Shown here in pieces: positions 35,553-50,015 of a DNA stretch of 64,000 nucleotides; position 1 is the first letter of the stretch; every line of letters starts with the position of its first letter. The translations under genes and the position numbers were made by a program. The notes below the pieces were generated by a model. That model saw nothing but the letters and a program-made list of their open reading frames with translations, had not been told where the DNA came from and searched no databases. The DNA comes from Rotaria sp. Silwood1 (taxonomy: Eukaryota; Rotifera; Eurotatoria; Philodinida; Philodinidae): the NCBI GenBank assembly GCA_905250075.1, contig CAJNOP010000375.1:62001-126000 (forward strand), given 5' to 3'.

Positions 35553-38500
35553 ATGATTAGAATTATAAAAATCACTTTGATCATTTACATCAATACTATA
35601 AACGATTCAAATAATGATAGAAGTAAAGTTATTAGCAGTAAGTGAAAGAATTAATCAAATTATTATAACTTACTTTAAACGCTAATATAAATTCTGTGTT
35701 TCAAAATAATTTTCTTATCTAATTTTTATCTAGTGACTTCATATGAAATAATTGTCTATACTGGTGACAAAAGTAATGCTGGTACAGATAGTAAAGTTTA
35801 TATAACATTATTTGGAAATCATNNNNNNNNNNGTGAAACAACTCCAATTAACCTTGATAATAAAAATAACAATTTTGAAGCTGGAAAGTGAGATTTCAAA
35901 AATATTTTTTAATGATTAAAAACGTTTTTCTTTTCCTCTAATAGAAAAGATGAATTTATAATAGAATGTCCAACTGTTGGTGAAATACATAAAATTTTAA
36001 TTGCACATAATAATAAAGGCTCAGCACCTGGTTGGTTTTTAGATCGAATATTAATTGAAGATCTTAAGAATAATCATTTATATGAATTTCCATGTAATAA
36101 ATGGTTGGCAAAAGATGAAGATGATAAACAAATATCTCGTTTTCTGTTTCCAAAAAAATCACCTGATCATCCGAAAGAACCGATAGAAGGTAAATAAATT
36201 TTTATATTAAGAAAACAAAAAAAAAAGAATCAAATGTTTTTATTTTTCGTCATATTCAAGAATATTTACGAATAATAGTATGTTTAAAAAAATTCTATAG
36301 ATTAGATTTGATTTTTCATATGAATATAAAATGTATTGATTGTTGTGTTTTTTAGGTGTGACATATATCATAACGGTTTATACGGGTGATAAAAAAAATG
36401 CTGGTACAGATGCCCGAGTTTATATAGTTATGCATGGTAAAAATTCATCATCAAGTCAAATACTTTTAACTGATGGAAAATTTGAAAATAAATCTATCGA
36501 TAAATTTACAACCAATGATTCAATTGATCTTAGTCCATTAACAGCATTAGATATTGGACATGATAATAGTGGAGTTGGAGCTGCATGGTTTCTTGATAAG
36601 GTTTGTTTAAATGTTTTAATAATATCTATTTGTTTTAAATCATTAATAGAGAATAAAGAGAAAATTGAAATGTAAAGATTAGAAGTAGAACAGTCAAATA
36701 TTTATAAAATAATGTAATCATTCGAATGAAATATGCCAAAAATTTCAATAAATCATCATTAATATCTTAATAGAAGAATATTTATATTATATTAATTAGT
36801 TCTTACTTTTATTCAATATAAATAGATGAAGCAATGATAGAAACACATCAACTTTTCTAATAAATAAAAATAATAAGAGAAAATAATATTATTCTCATCA
36901 TATTTAAATCAAATAAAAAACAAAAATGTTCAATAGGGTTTTTCAACTCTAAAAGAATAATAAGATTTAAATTAATTCAATAATAATGCTATTAAGCTAT
37001 AAAAAAAATGTGATGATCGAGAAATTCGACTTGATAAGATAATAATGAAGAATAAAAGAAAAACATCGATGAATAATCTTATAATTATAATTGAATTAAA
37101 TTATATTAAGGTTGTTGTCGACTGTCCAAGAACGGGTATTAAACAAACATTTCCATGTTATAATTGGTTAGATAATAATCAAGGTGATAAATGTATTGAA
37201 CGTCGATTAAAAGAAGATTTATCATTACGTAAAACTCGTCCACCAAGTAAATAAATAAAGAATTATATTCATAAATAAATATTATTTATCTAGCTGTACC
37301 ATGGTACATATGGGTTTATACAAGTGATATTAAACAAGCTGGTACAAATGCTCAAGTTATTATTGTTCTTTATGGTAATCATGGAAAATCAATAAATATT
37401 AAATTAGAAAGAAATTCTGATACATTACAACAAGCTCATTGTGATCAATTTAAAGTTGATATAAATGATGTTGGTATACCATTTAAATTACGTGTTTCTA
37501 TTAATAATAAATATTTATCTCATTCATGGCATCTTGACAGAGTATATTTACAATAAAATTAATTTTTATTTATTTATTTATTTATTTTCTACTTATTAAA
37601 TATTTAGATTGAAATGATTAATATTAAAACAAATGAAGAATATAGATTTTATTGTAGAAGATGGTTATCGAAAACCGAAGATGATAAACAATTAATTCGA
37701 GAATTACCAGCCGAAGGAGCACAAATTTTAAAAGCTTTACCTATTGTTAAATATATTGTTGATATATATACTGGAAATAAACCTAATGCTGATACAGATG
37801 CTAATCTTTTTATTAATATTTATGGAGAATATGGTGATACAGGAGGTTATTTATATAACATTTTTATTTTATTCTTTTTTATTGAAAAGACGTTTTTTTT
37901 TTCTAGTACGTCCATTAGAATATTCATTACAAAATAAAAAGAAATTTCAAAGAAATCAAGTAAAAAAGATATTTAAAAAAAAATATTCATCAAAATTTTT
38001 TTTTGTTTTGTTTCTAGGTTGATAGTTTTATTATTGAAGCTGTTTTATTAAAGGAACTACGAAAAATCCATATTGGTCATGATGGTACTGGTTAGTTATA
38101 TTAATAAAAATAATTTATTCGTTTTTTTTGTTTTTCTTATATTATTGATATTATCATTTAATAGGAATAGATTCTCAATGGTTTCTAAATAAAGTTGTTA
38201 TTCGATCAGAAGATCAACCATATCAACCAGTTACATTTATTTGCGACAGGTTATTAATTAAATTAATTTATTATTTAAGAAAAAATATTAATTTCTAGAT
38301 GGCTTTCTATTAATAAAAATGGTCAACAAATTATTTGTGAATTAACACCAACAGAATATATTGATCAGACAATATATTATGTTAAAATAAAAACTGGGGA
38401 TGTTTTTCAATCTGGAACTGATGCTAATGTACATTTACAAATATTTGGTGAAAAAAGTCAAACAGATTATATTCAACTTAATAAAATTAATTATTCAATA

Positions 38501-41500
38501 AATAGATTTCAATGTGGATCAATTGATATGTTTACTATTCAATATTATGATCTTGGCAAAGTTTGTTATTTATTTATTTAATTAAATTAATATTATATTT
38601 ATATTATAAATAGATAACACATATACGAATTGGACATGATGGAACAAGTTATAATCCAGCATGGTTTATTGATTGGATTGATATTGATGTTCCTAAACGA
38701 CGAGAAATTTATAGGTTAATTATTGTATTTATTCATTTCAATAGTTTATCTTTTATGTCTTGTTAAATGTTTAAAATATTCGAGAAAGAAGAGAAGAATT
38801 ATTAATCAATGAAATTGATCTCTCTCTCTCTCTCTCTCTCTAATTAATTGCTGATTGAAATCTATCCTCTAGGAGAGTTCTACTGTCCAATATTCATGTG
38901 AAAATTTATCATTTATCTTAATATGAATTATATATCAATGTGACTAAATATTCTTTGTTCTTAATGATAACATTTTTCACACTGATATATTTATTCTATT
39001 AGGATATTATTGACAAATTTTCTATTATGAAAACATCAATTCACTTTGAATAATTTAATTTTCACCGAAAAATTCAGCCGTGATTTCCATCAGGGTTTCC
39101 TCTCTTTTCAATAATAGAGAAGTTTTCTTTCACAATTAGACTTACATTTTGACTATATTTATTTTATTCATAAAAACAGCGACCTAAGATTCATGAAAAT
39201 ATTTTGCAACAAAAATAGATCTACTCAGTTTTCTGTGCTGATTTCAAATATATATATATGATTATACTTCGAAATAAGTCCAACTATTCAGGAAAAAAAG
39301 CTGATCATCATTTGTCGAGGAAGATCAATTTAATCGATTAAATATTTGTCTCTTATATCTGATAAATCACCTTGAATCTTTTGAAACTTAGTCTATGTAT
39401 AGTTTTTCTTTATCGAATTGAAAGTTAAACATCAGAGTTGAATATAAATGAAACTTTCGAGAATATTATAAAAATTTTTTGAAATTTCTCTTTGGATAAA
39501 TAAACACACAGAATTTCTCTAGTTAAATCTACTAAATGATCGACTATGAAAAAAAAATCAGATATAAAAGTTTCTTTATTAGTCAAAAATGACAATTTCA
39601 ATTAATTTAAATAAAAATGAGCTAAGATCTTTCCTCAAATATAATTGTGTTTCTATGGAAGATAATAGAAAATGTAGCAATTTAATTTTAGTTTGACACA
39701 ATAATATATATATATAGAAAAAAAAATCGAATTGCTCAATATGTTGAAAAGTTCTGATATAAAGTTAAATTGATATAATAAGATAATTGTTTGTTTGAAT
39801 ATATATAAAATTGTTATAATTAAATGTTAATGTTAAATTTGAATAGATTTGTCTGTAATCGTTGGTTAGATAAAAAAGAAGGCGACGGAAGAATTGAATG
39901 TGATCTAAAACCAACTGAAGTTATTAAAACACGTATTTATTTATAAAAATAATTAACATTCGATAATTAAAATAAAAATTAATATTTTATTCTAGATATT
40001 CAATATGAAATAACAATTTTTACTGGTGACAAAATAGATGCTGGTACTGATGAAAATATATTTATTCAAATATTTGGTTTACAAAATAAAACAGAAGAAA
40101 TTATTCTTGAAAAAAAAATTGGATCATTTCAAAAAAATTCAGTATAAAGAATTTAAAAAAAAATTTTTTTGTGTTTTTTTTTTGTACACTAATTTTATTT
40201 TAGATTGATAAATTTCTATACGAAGCTGTTGACGTTGGAAAAATCGAAAAAATTCGAATTGGTATTATATCAGAAAAATTAAGTTCGACATGGTATCTTG
40301 AAAAAGTAAGATTTTATTAAAGCTTTTCTTTTTTTATATTAATTTTTTAAATAAAGATTCTTATTCAACGACATTTAAATCAATCATTCGATGAACGAAA
40401 AAGAACATTTTATCCACATATTGAAGAATATTTGTTTATTTGTCAACAATGGTTTGACAATGATCAAACTATTCGAGAATATTTTCCAACTAAACAAAAT
40501 CAAACTCTAACAACTTCTCGAAAAGGTAAAATGAAAAATATTGTTTAAATTAAATTAATAAATAATATTATTAGAAGTAAATTATCTTATATATGTTTAT
40601 ACGGGTGATCAAATTGATGCTGGTACTGATGCAAATGTTTTTCTAACAATTTATGGTCAATATCAAGATTCAGGTTAATAATTTTATTTCATTTCAATTA
40701 ACTCTTTTATCATTTATTTTAGGTGAACGTCAATTAACCAAATCAAAAACAAATATCAATTCATTTCAACGAAAACAAGTTTTCTTTTTATTTTTGATAA
40801 TTTATTTATTTTTTTTTTGTTTTAAAAAACAATTTTTTTTTTCAATTTTAGGAAGATATTTTCGAAGTCAAATCTCTTCCATTGGGAAAATTACAAAAAA
40901 TAAAAATTCGTCATGATAATCAAGGGGTATGAATATTTTATTGAGAGTTATTAGACACAATCATACAAGTCTGACAATAAAATATTATTTTTCAAAATAA
41001 ATTCTATTCTTTTGGGATGATGAGGAAGAAAGAAATTCAGCAAACATTTTCAAAGAGACAATTTCATGAGAATTTATTCGATTGTAAAATATTCTTTGAA
41101 AAGTCTAGACGTAGCTATTTCGACTCCCATGACACACATCAAATATCACCAGTATATCATTAGAATATCTTAAGTAACTTTTTAAATGATAATTATACAA
41201 TATAAGCTAAATGATAATCAAAAAAAAAAAACAAAATAGTTTTTAAAAACAGATTTAATAAAATAAATTTTAATTCTAAAGATTATTTATATCATCTTTC
41301 ACATTTTAATTCTTCCAAAATAGATTTTTAATTCTATTTATTTTTCGATTCTAATATATTGAAATGATTAAAACAATTCGAAAAATTGTTAATGAAAAAA
41401 AACAAAGAGATAGTTTTGTAGATAGTTACTATTGAAATAAATTTTTATTCGATAATAAATGTTTAATCTAGTTGATAACTGATCAGTTTTTGTTTCGAGA

Positions 41501-44500
41501 AAGATAAGTGTCATCATTAATATCCTAAAGAATATATTTTAATTCTCTTATAAATAAACATTTATTATTTATAACTAACAAAAAAATCTTTTGTTTTATT
41601 TTAACAGATAGGTTCTTCCTGGTATCTTGATCGAATTGAAATTGTTGATTGTGAAACTGAGCTTAGGTAAATAAATTGAAAAAAATTCAAATGAAAATTA
41701 TTCAATTATTGTTTTATTATAAAAAAAAAACGAAAAAAGATATTATTTTATATGTGAAAAATGGTTATCTATTGATAAAGATGATCGAATTATATCAAGA
41801 GAAATAGTTGCATTTAAAAATAAAATTCTTCCTCAATTATCTAAACTTAAAAGTAAGTTTAAAAGAAAAAATAATTTATATTAATTATAAATCGATTAAC
41901 TGACATTTTTTTTTTTTGACAATGTTTTTCATTAATTTCTTCAACTTTAACATTCTCGACTCATTTTTATTTCTCTTATATTCATTAAAATATTCTATTG
42001 ATTAAATGTTTTTGTTTTTTGTTCTTTTTAAATAAATGTTAACATTAGATAGAATATATCGAATAACAATAATTAATTCGGATAAATTCTTTACTGGTAT
42101 AAATAATAATCTTTATATAATTATATATGGAGAATACAATTATAATACAGGTTAAATTTATTTATATGTATATTAAATAAAACAAAAAAAAAATAAATTT
42201 TATATTAATAATAGATAGAATTAAATTAATTAGATCAAAAACAAATAAAGATCAATTTGAAATTGAAACAATCGATATAGGTCAACCAAAAAAGATTAAG
42301 TATTATTATAATATAATAAAAATAAATAATTTAAATTGATTTTTTTTTGTTTTTATTTAAAAGAATTATTCATGATCATTCAGATTTTTCATTAGATTGG
42401 TTATTAGAAGATGTTGAAATTGAAATACCAACCTTAGGTCATAAATGGATATTTCAATATGATAAATCGATAAATAATATTAAAAGTGATTATAATTTTG
42501 AAATTGATTTATATCCAAAACAAATGTCAATTGAACTTTCAAGATCATGTAAGAATTAGAAAAATATTTTTTATTTTACAAATATATTTATTAATATTTG
42601 ATTAGATGTTCGATATGAAATAAAAGTTTATACATCAAATATACCTGGATCAGGAACAGATGCGAATGTTTTTATTCAAATATATGGAATAAATAAATCA
42701 ACTGATAAAATAATATTATCGAATCAAATTGATCGACATAGAATATTTAAAATAGGTTCTATTGATACTTTTTTAATTGAACTTGATGATATTGGAGATA
42801 ATATTGAAAAAATTCGTATTGGACATGATAATCAAGGTTTTGGTAAATTATTATTAAGATTTTAAATAAAACAAAAAAAAAAAACATTTTTTCTTTTCTT
42901 TTTTTCTAAATAGATCCATCATGGCATTTAGATCGTGTTGAAATTCGTCGATTAATTAAAGGTGAAAAGAGCAAAACATATTTATTTAAATGTAATCGTT
43001 GGTTTTCGAAATCTGAAGATGATCAATCTATTGTACGTGAATTAATTAAAGATAAATTTCTTAATAAATATATAATAGATATATATACAAATGATAAATT
43101 ATCTTATTATAAAAATGAATATATATATATAACAATATATGGAGATAATTATTATACAAATGAATATAAATTCGAATTATCTCAAACATATATTAACAAA
43201 ATTGAAACAAATATAATTCATAGATTTATAATTGAATCGGATTATTTAGGTTATATATATAAAATTAAAATTCGACATAATTATTATCAATTATTAGAAA
43301 AAATTCAAATTAATGATGATAAACAAATATTTACTTTTTATTCTCAACAATCATTATCAATTAATAAAGACGATTCAAATATTGAACAAATATTTTATGA
43401 AAAGGTTTTTTTTTATTTTTTATTGATTAATATAAGATTTTTATTATTATTATTATTTAAAGGATTATCAAGGTTTAATAATTAATAAAGAATCATTTGA
43501 AGAATATATTCCTTATATAATTAAAATAAAAACTGGTCAATCATATGATGCTGGTACATCAGCAAATGTATTTATTCGTTTAATTGGTTCGAAAGGTCGT
43601 CAAACATCTCGAATAGAATTAAAATTAATGCATCGACAATATTTTCAACCAGGAAAAATTGAAACATTTTCATTAGAAGATATTGATATTGGAGATGTAA
43701 ATATGATTGAAATAGAACATAATGGTTATAATATAGATGATGATTGGTTTATTGATGATATTATTATTGAAATGCCAACGAAACAACGAACATTTTATTT
43801 TATTTGTAATCAATGGTTATCTTTATATAAAGGTGATAGAAAAACAAAACGTTTATTTAAATTACAAAATTTAAATAAAGAATCATTTCATTCATGTAAC
43901 ATTTTATTTTATTTTATTTTATTTTATTTTAATTATTAGTTTTATTATTTTATAGTAATTCCATATATAGTCAAAATAAATACAGGAAATATTGAAAATT
44001 CTGATATTGATTGGGATATTTCTTTGAAATTATTTGGTACAATTGATTCATCATCTGAATATATTATTAAAAAAGATCAAAGTTATTTCCAACGATCAAC
44101 TATCAATGTATTTCAAGTTGGTTATTTATATTAATCTTTTGTTTTTTCGAATTTATAAAAACAAAAAAAACTAAAAAGTTTTTTTCTTTTTAAATCTAGT
44201 GTCAATTCGAAGATGTTGGTATACCAATTAAATTACGTGTCAGACTATTACCGTTATCAAAATATAGTCAAAATCAATGGTATTTAGAAAATATTCAACT
44301 TATTAAATATCCAAACGAAAATCTAAGAGAAGAAACATATTTATTTGAACTTAATGATTGGATAGAACAGGAAAGAGATATACCTATTAAAAAAGATTAT
44401 AAACTATCAAATAATCGAACAACTTATCGTATTATAACTAAAACAAGTGATATTGATAATGCGAATTGTGATTCAAATGTATTTATTATAATATCAGGTA

Positions 44501-45867
44501 TTTTGTTTTTTTTTAATATAGAATATAAATCGATAGAGATAATCTATTTAGGTCAATATGGTCAAAGTGATAAATTAGAATTAAAATATTCTTCAACATA
44601 TATTAAGAAATTTCAACGTAATCATGAAGATATATTTACATTTGAAAATCTAATAAATTTAGGTCAATTAAATAAATTAATTATATGGCATGATGATTCA
44701 TCAATACGTAATAATTCTTGGCATTTAGAATATGTTAAAATCGATGATATTATAACAGGAGAAACATATATGTTTATATCTAATAAATGGTTATCATCAA
44801 CTAAAGATGATCGAAAAATTCTACGAGAATTATTTTCAAATAATCATTCAGATTATAAATATAAATTTAATTCATTAAAACAATCTCAATTAATATTATA
44901 TCAAATTGAAATTTATAATTCAGATAAATTAAATATTGATATAACACAATATCAATGGATTATTATTCAAGGAAATAATAATACATCAGAAAAAATATTT
45001 ATTATTAATATTATACATAATAATATATTAACACGGTAAAAATAATATTTTAAAATAAATAATTTAATTTAATTTAATTCTGAATAATAGTGGACAAATG
45101 GATAAATTTACATTCGAATATCAACCTCTTGGTAAATTACGTTCTATTATTATCGGTCATGAAGAACCATATAAATATACATTTAAAACATATGAAAATT
45201 ATCAAGAAACTATATGGAATTTATCACATATTATTATAACTGATCTATCAACAGACATTAAGTAAGAATTCATTATTGAATAAATATTCTTTAATTTGTT
45301 TTTTTTTTTCGTTATAAAACAAAACAAAAAATTTAGATATGAATTTCCAATACGTAAATGGATTGATATTAATTATGATGATTATATTTTTAATTCTACA
45401 AATAAAAAAGAATATTCAATTTGCCAAGAACATCATCGTCGTATAATTAACTATAAAATAATTGTTCATACTGGTTATGTATCAGATGCTGGTATTAATG
45501 CAAATGTATCAATTATACTTTATGGAAATCTTGATAATACAGGTTATTTACAATTAAAACAAAATGGTCAACATTTATTTCAATGTGGTAGTGTTGATGA
45601 ATTTATTTTTCAATGTTTAGAATTAGGTAAGAATATATATAAATTAGGATTTTTATTTAACAAATATTTATTAATATAGGTAAATTAACTAAATTACATA
45701 TTGAACATTATAATTCAATGTCTTTATCTGATTGGTATATTGAGAAAATTGAAGTTATTAATATGCACACAAATGAAATAGTAGTATTTCCATGCAAACA
45801 ATCTCTTGGCAAAAAACATCATGATCATGAAACTCAACAAGATTTATTACCTATTTATACATCATAA
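35553..45867 (+). CDS. LOXHD1-like protein with about 15 PLAT domains (33 exons)
   Basis: The ATG at 35553 opens an 85-bp exon coding a hydrophobic N-terminus ([13 protein letters not shown]), possibly a signal peptide. GT-AG introns with compatible phases join 33 exons to TAA at 45865-45867, giving 1,994 residues (2,002 if 44498-44521 is retained). PLAT repeats begin near 35740, 36360, 37300, 37745, 38370, 39996, 40576, 42055, 42604, 43066, 43513, 43956, 44425, 44894 and 45450. The pattern is YxIxVYTGDxxxAGTDAxVxIxxxG, then IGHDxxG, WxLDxV and a C/NxWL block. Repeats 8, 10 and 12-14 have lost much of the TGD/AGTDA signature. PLAT domains bind lipids or proteins at membranes. Vertebrate LOXHD1 (15 PLATs) works in hair-cell stereocilia; the role here is unknown, perhaps ciliary or secreted. 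Exons repeat the same domain junctions, showing internal duplication. Large introns: 36601-37110, 38715-39846, 40927-41607. No stop or frameshift seen. Confidence 0.85.
35823..35832. other. Assembly gap (10 N) in exon 2 of the PLAT gene
   Basis: Ten N bases in the first PLAT domain. The frame before and after agrees with the gap length as given, so the gene model is not upset. Confidence 0.95.
38715..39846 (+). other. Long intron of the PLAT gene with a (CT)n microsatellite
   Basis: A 1,132-bp intron between ...REIYR and RFVCNRWLD. It carries a (TC)n tract at 38819-38841 and otherwise plain AT-rich sequence, with no nested gene visible. Confidence 0.7.
44498..44521 (+). other. 24-nt GT-AG segment in PLAT repeat 13
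   Basis: Begins GTATTTTG and ends AATATAG, with a T-run between, exactly where other repeats carry their phase-1 intron after the fourth beta-strand. The length is divisible by three and the frame is open (ILFFFNI), so it can be spliced or translated. All other introns traced in the gene are about 47 bp or longer. Confidence 0.6.
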
Positions 45868-48800
45868 TATCTATGTGATATTTTACTTTTTTTTACTTCG
45901 AAAATTAGATAGAATAAACATGACTAAATCAAATCTTTTTTTTCTTACTTTTTTTATCACAAAAACTAAAAAAACTTTTGAATATTTGAGTAGTACGTAG
46001 TATATAGATATATGTGTGTGTGTGTAATTCACTTATTTCTTTGCTTAATTAAATATGTATTATCGTCTTTGGGTTGTATTGATTTTTTCTAACAAAATAA
46101 ATCAAAGAAATTTTCAATAGGTGTTTTTTTTTCCTTATGACAGAAATTATTACGGAGTTAGATAGAACTCGATGAACTAGGTCAAATTTTCCCTAACATT
46201 ACATTTTTCATACTGCAAAATTTGCAGATTTTTATGATTAAAAATAGAATTTTCATATCATGCAGATTCAAAAATTGATATATTGAGAGTTTTCATAGAA
46301 GCTGAGTCTGTGAAAGTCATTTTTGGTACTCTTCAACTATGTTATGATCACATAATGTATTGAATCATAAAATGAATTGGAAGTGACATTTCAATAAATT
46401 AATTAGTTTTCTATGAAATGCGATCTTGTTTGTTCTATGCCGTGGTATAGTTATCTTTTTCCAAATTATAACTTTATTGGTGAAAAAAAAATTCCTTAAT
46501 TGTGCCTGACGACCCCGTTAGCATGAAGTTCTTTTAACATTAGAAAGTTTTCATTATTGAAAAAAAGTAATAATTGATGTCATATTAATAAACGCTTTTC
46601 AACATTGCAGAAAGTTGTAGANNNNNNNNNNNNNNNNNNNNNNNNNNNNNNNNNNNNNNNNNNNNNNNNNNNNNNNNNNNNNNNNNNNNNNNNNNNNNNN
46701 NNNNNNNNNNNNNNNNNNNNNTCTTATTTGAATTTGAAAATCTTTGAATGTCGTCTAAAATGGCTATGGTAACAGTAAAAACGATTTTTCTCGACAAAAG
46801 AAAGAATAGGGGAAAAAAGGATCCGTAGTTTTGTAACTAATGATATGATGAATCGAATAAGATAATATAATTGACTCCGTCGCTTTACGTAGAAAAACTA
46901 GATAGATTTACAAAATCGACCAATACGCATCATACTCGACAGAATGCGAAGGGCCACCACCAATAGAGGGTGGGGACTAGAGTCGATTTAACAACTTGTC
47001 TGCACACATTTTTTGATCCTGAATCTGAAAAATCTTATCTTCAGAAGCTGAAAAAAAAGAATGAAGCAGAAAATTTCGCACATTTTGGAAAAGATATGTT
47101 TTTTTTGAAGAAAACGACATCCTTCGAATATTTTGTAGATTTCGATCGAAAAAAAAACCATTCACTAAGGCTAAAAATTAGATTTTCATAATCAGCAGCT
47201 CAAGCTCTATCAAATAATGTAAAAATAAGTCGAAAAAAAAAACATTTTTACTTTAAGTTTGAATTTCAGGTACCTTATCTCAACTGAAGATAACTAGTTT
47301 AAAGAGCACTTTTATAGTTTGTTCATAGAATATCAAATCTTTATGATGTTAACAATCATATAAATAAGTAAATAGATAAAGATCAATCAAGAATAAAGTT
47401 TCACAAAAAAAATCCCTCTGAATAAGAACTATTGAGACATTCGATATATTTATCAATTCATCGTTTGCACGATGTGTTTTGTTAATTGTAAGAAAATGTT
47501 TTGATAAAAACCATTCAAATCATTAAAAATATTGAATTTAGTCGTCAAAACAAGTTAAAAGGCTGGAAGTTTTAATATATGCCTATTTAACACAAAAAAA
47601 CATGTTAAATATAATTATTCTTGAAATTTTTTAAAGTGTTTTCTTATGACTAATCAGAGACTTTTTCCAATGTACATATTAAGTTATTCAAATGTCGTTT
47701 TGACCATTAACATGTCTGACTGCGTAGTCAGAAATGATTGCAGATCGTATATAAATAAGATGAGGCTATAAAAAAAATGAATTTATTTCTTATTTAACAT
47801 GTGAAGGATATAATAAAATTCTAATGAGAATATAATATGTTGTATTATAGATAGAATAAAATTAATCTCTGTCTTATTAACATTTCAATCCTTGAAGGAT
47901 TGTACAAATAAGTTTTGATTCTTTCTTATTATTATCGTATAAAATCTTCTATTATGCTCCACGAAAACATATCCGGATTTTCGAATACAATTCAAATAAG
48001 CTTATCAATATAACAAAACAAAATAATTGAAAATAAAAGTCGATTAAAATGTGAAATTAATTATAGATATGCATAACGAACAAATCTATAATAATGGATT
48101 AAATATTTTCATGTGTACATATAAATATAATTAAGAATAACAAAGCTATTTAAAAAAGAAAATATTTTCTTATATAATATATTATTTTTATCTATTTATA
48201 TGCTTATAGACATCATTATTTTTAGAGAAATATTTGTGTACTCGACCTTTTTATTCTGGTATGTGACAGAGAGAAAACGTTATTTTGTTGTTGAATAACA
48301 GTGATTGATTACTTTCCATTCAACTTAAAAATAGACAACATAAAACATATCATTTTATTTTAACTTGACAAGTCGATATAAACATATAGACAAAAGTGAT
48401 TTTTGCCAAAACTATCATAAATTCATATCAGAATTTGACTAGACTTTAACAAGAATAGAATCAAACTATTTTACTGAATTTTCTAAAGATAACCGTTGAT
48501 AAATAAACAAATAATGTATACATCTCAAAATCTATTTTTTTTTTTTACAAATTTTTCAACTAACCGCGCTGAACTATAAGATGTTATCTAATATAAATTG
48601 AATCTTGAATATCTTAAATTATTCTCAATAATAAACGTGAAGATATGGATGGATGGCAGGTATGAATATCAATTTAAGAGAAGATAATAGGAACATTCCC
48701 AGCAAAAATCAAAGATAATAATGAAAATAAACGATTATTATTATAATGATATTGATTGAAGAATGATCATACCTTATAGAATAATTAGATCATTGCTTTT

Positions 48801-49605
48801 TTTTCTATCATAACATATAAAAAGAATATTTTCTTCAAGCTTTTTATACACATATAATATATATACGTCACTAGTTTTTCATTTGTTTTTTGCTATTTTT
48901 CATTTTAATGACAGATAAATAGAATTGAGAAGTAATTTAACTGTAGGACGCGTATTTTTACTAAAAATGATTTTTAAAATAAAAAATATGTTTAAGAAAT
49001 CAACTGATATGATACAAATCAATATAATAAAGTTTCCATTATTTAATGTTATATATATATTATAGAAACAAGATAATTGCTTTCCTCAAATAGTTTTTGT
49101 TCGAATTCTTTCATTCATTTATATTTCGATGAAGATGAATGTGAAAATTAAAGAAAAATTCTGATAAATTTTTCAATCTTTTCATTTCTCTCTGACATTA
49201 AACAATATCATACGAATACCTTTTGAGAAATTCTTTCGTTAATTAATTTTGAAAATTTTACTTATAGTTTGACAGTAAAATTGTTGCAATTTACCGAAAC
49301 ACATATTATTGGTATTAAAACAATCAAACTTTTTATACAAATAACTCTTAAAATAAATGTAATATTATCTTAATTTATGAATTCCTATCGTTTATATATA
49401 TAGCTTTAACTATAAATAAGTTAAAGACAAATTTTAAAATAATAATCTATATATTTCGAGAAATTTTTCACTAGTTTGTTTATTTTCCAAATAATTTTTC
49501 TAGTTGATGCATTTTGTCAATGGACATGGAACTTATTTTAAATATAAACTATTATTATACATAAATACTAGAGAGTAAGACATTGACTGACCAGTACTTA
49601 ACACT
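45868..49605. other. AT-rich non-coding region with an assembly gap
   Basis: No gene can be supported. N bases fill 46622-46721 (100 bases, a conventional scaffold gap). A short GT microsatellite lies at about 46012-46025. A small hairpin (TCTGAC TGCGTA GTCAGA) lies at about 47714. Confidence 0.5.
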
Positions 49606-50015
49606 TTACCCCCCATACCAGTTCCATAAGAGCCACTGATAAAATAACTTTATAAATAGAGTATTAGCCTGTCGAATATGCCAATGGTGTGGACTAATCC
49701 ACTGAATGTCCTCTTTCTGAAGTTGGACGGTTTGATTGATATAAAAATCATGTGGTGAAATATGAGAATTGAACGACATTGTAAGACTTTTTGTTTTTTT
49801 TTCTTTGATCTCATTATGGACTGGACAAAAGTAGCATCTATCTCGTATTGTCGAAGTGATAGGAAAATCGCAACGACTGAACCGATAAAAATGAACATAA
49901 AATAGTGCATGCTTTTTTTTACATCTATTGTCAGATTTAAGCCTATTTTACTCTGAGCCATTTTGTAACGCCTGGAGGAATTTAATTGATTATAAACACT
50001 ATTTCGACTTGTCAT
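49606..50015 (-). pseudogene. Possible small type II membrane protein with an A-run frameshift
   Basis: From the ATG at 50015 (minus) the frame reads MTSRNSVYNQLNSSRRYKMA, then a transmembrane stretch (HYFMFIFIGSVVAIFLSL, about residues 37-54), then IMRSKKKK at an A9 run. In the original frame the text turns basic and odd. One extra or two fewer A bases lead instead into MSFNSHISPHDFYINQTVQL and QWISPHHWHIRQANTLFIKL, then FYQWLLWNWYGG and a stop at 49606-49608. The second half has better protein character, so I favour one former 135-residue protein (or a first exon) with a homopolymer indel. The N-in signal-anchor layout recalls Golgi enzymes, but no catalytic motif is present. It may be a sequencing error. 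Confidence 0.35.
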
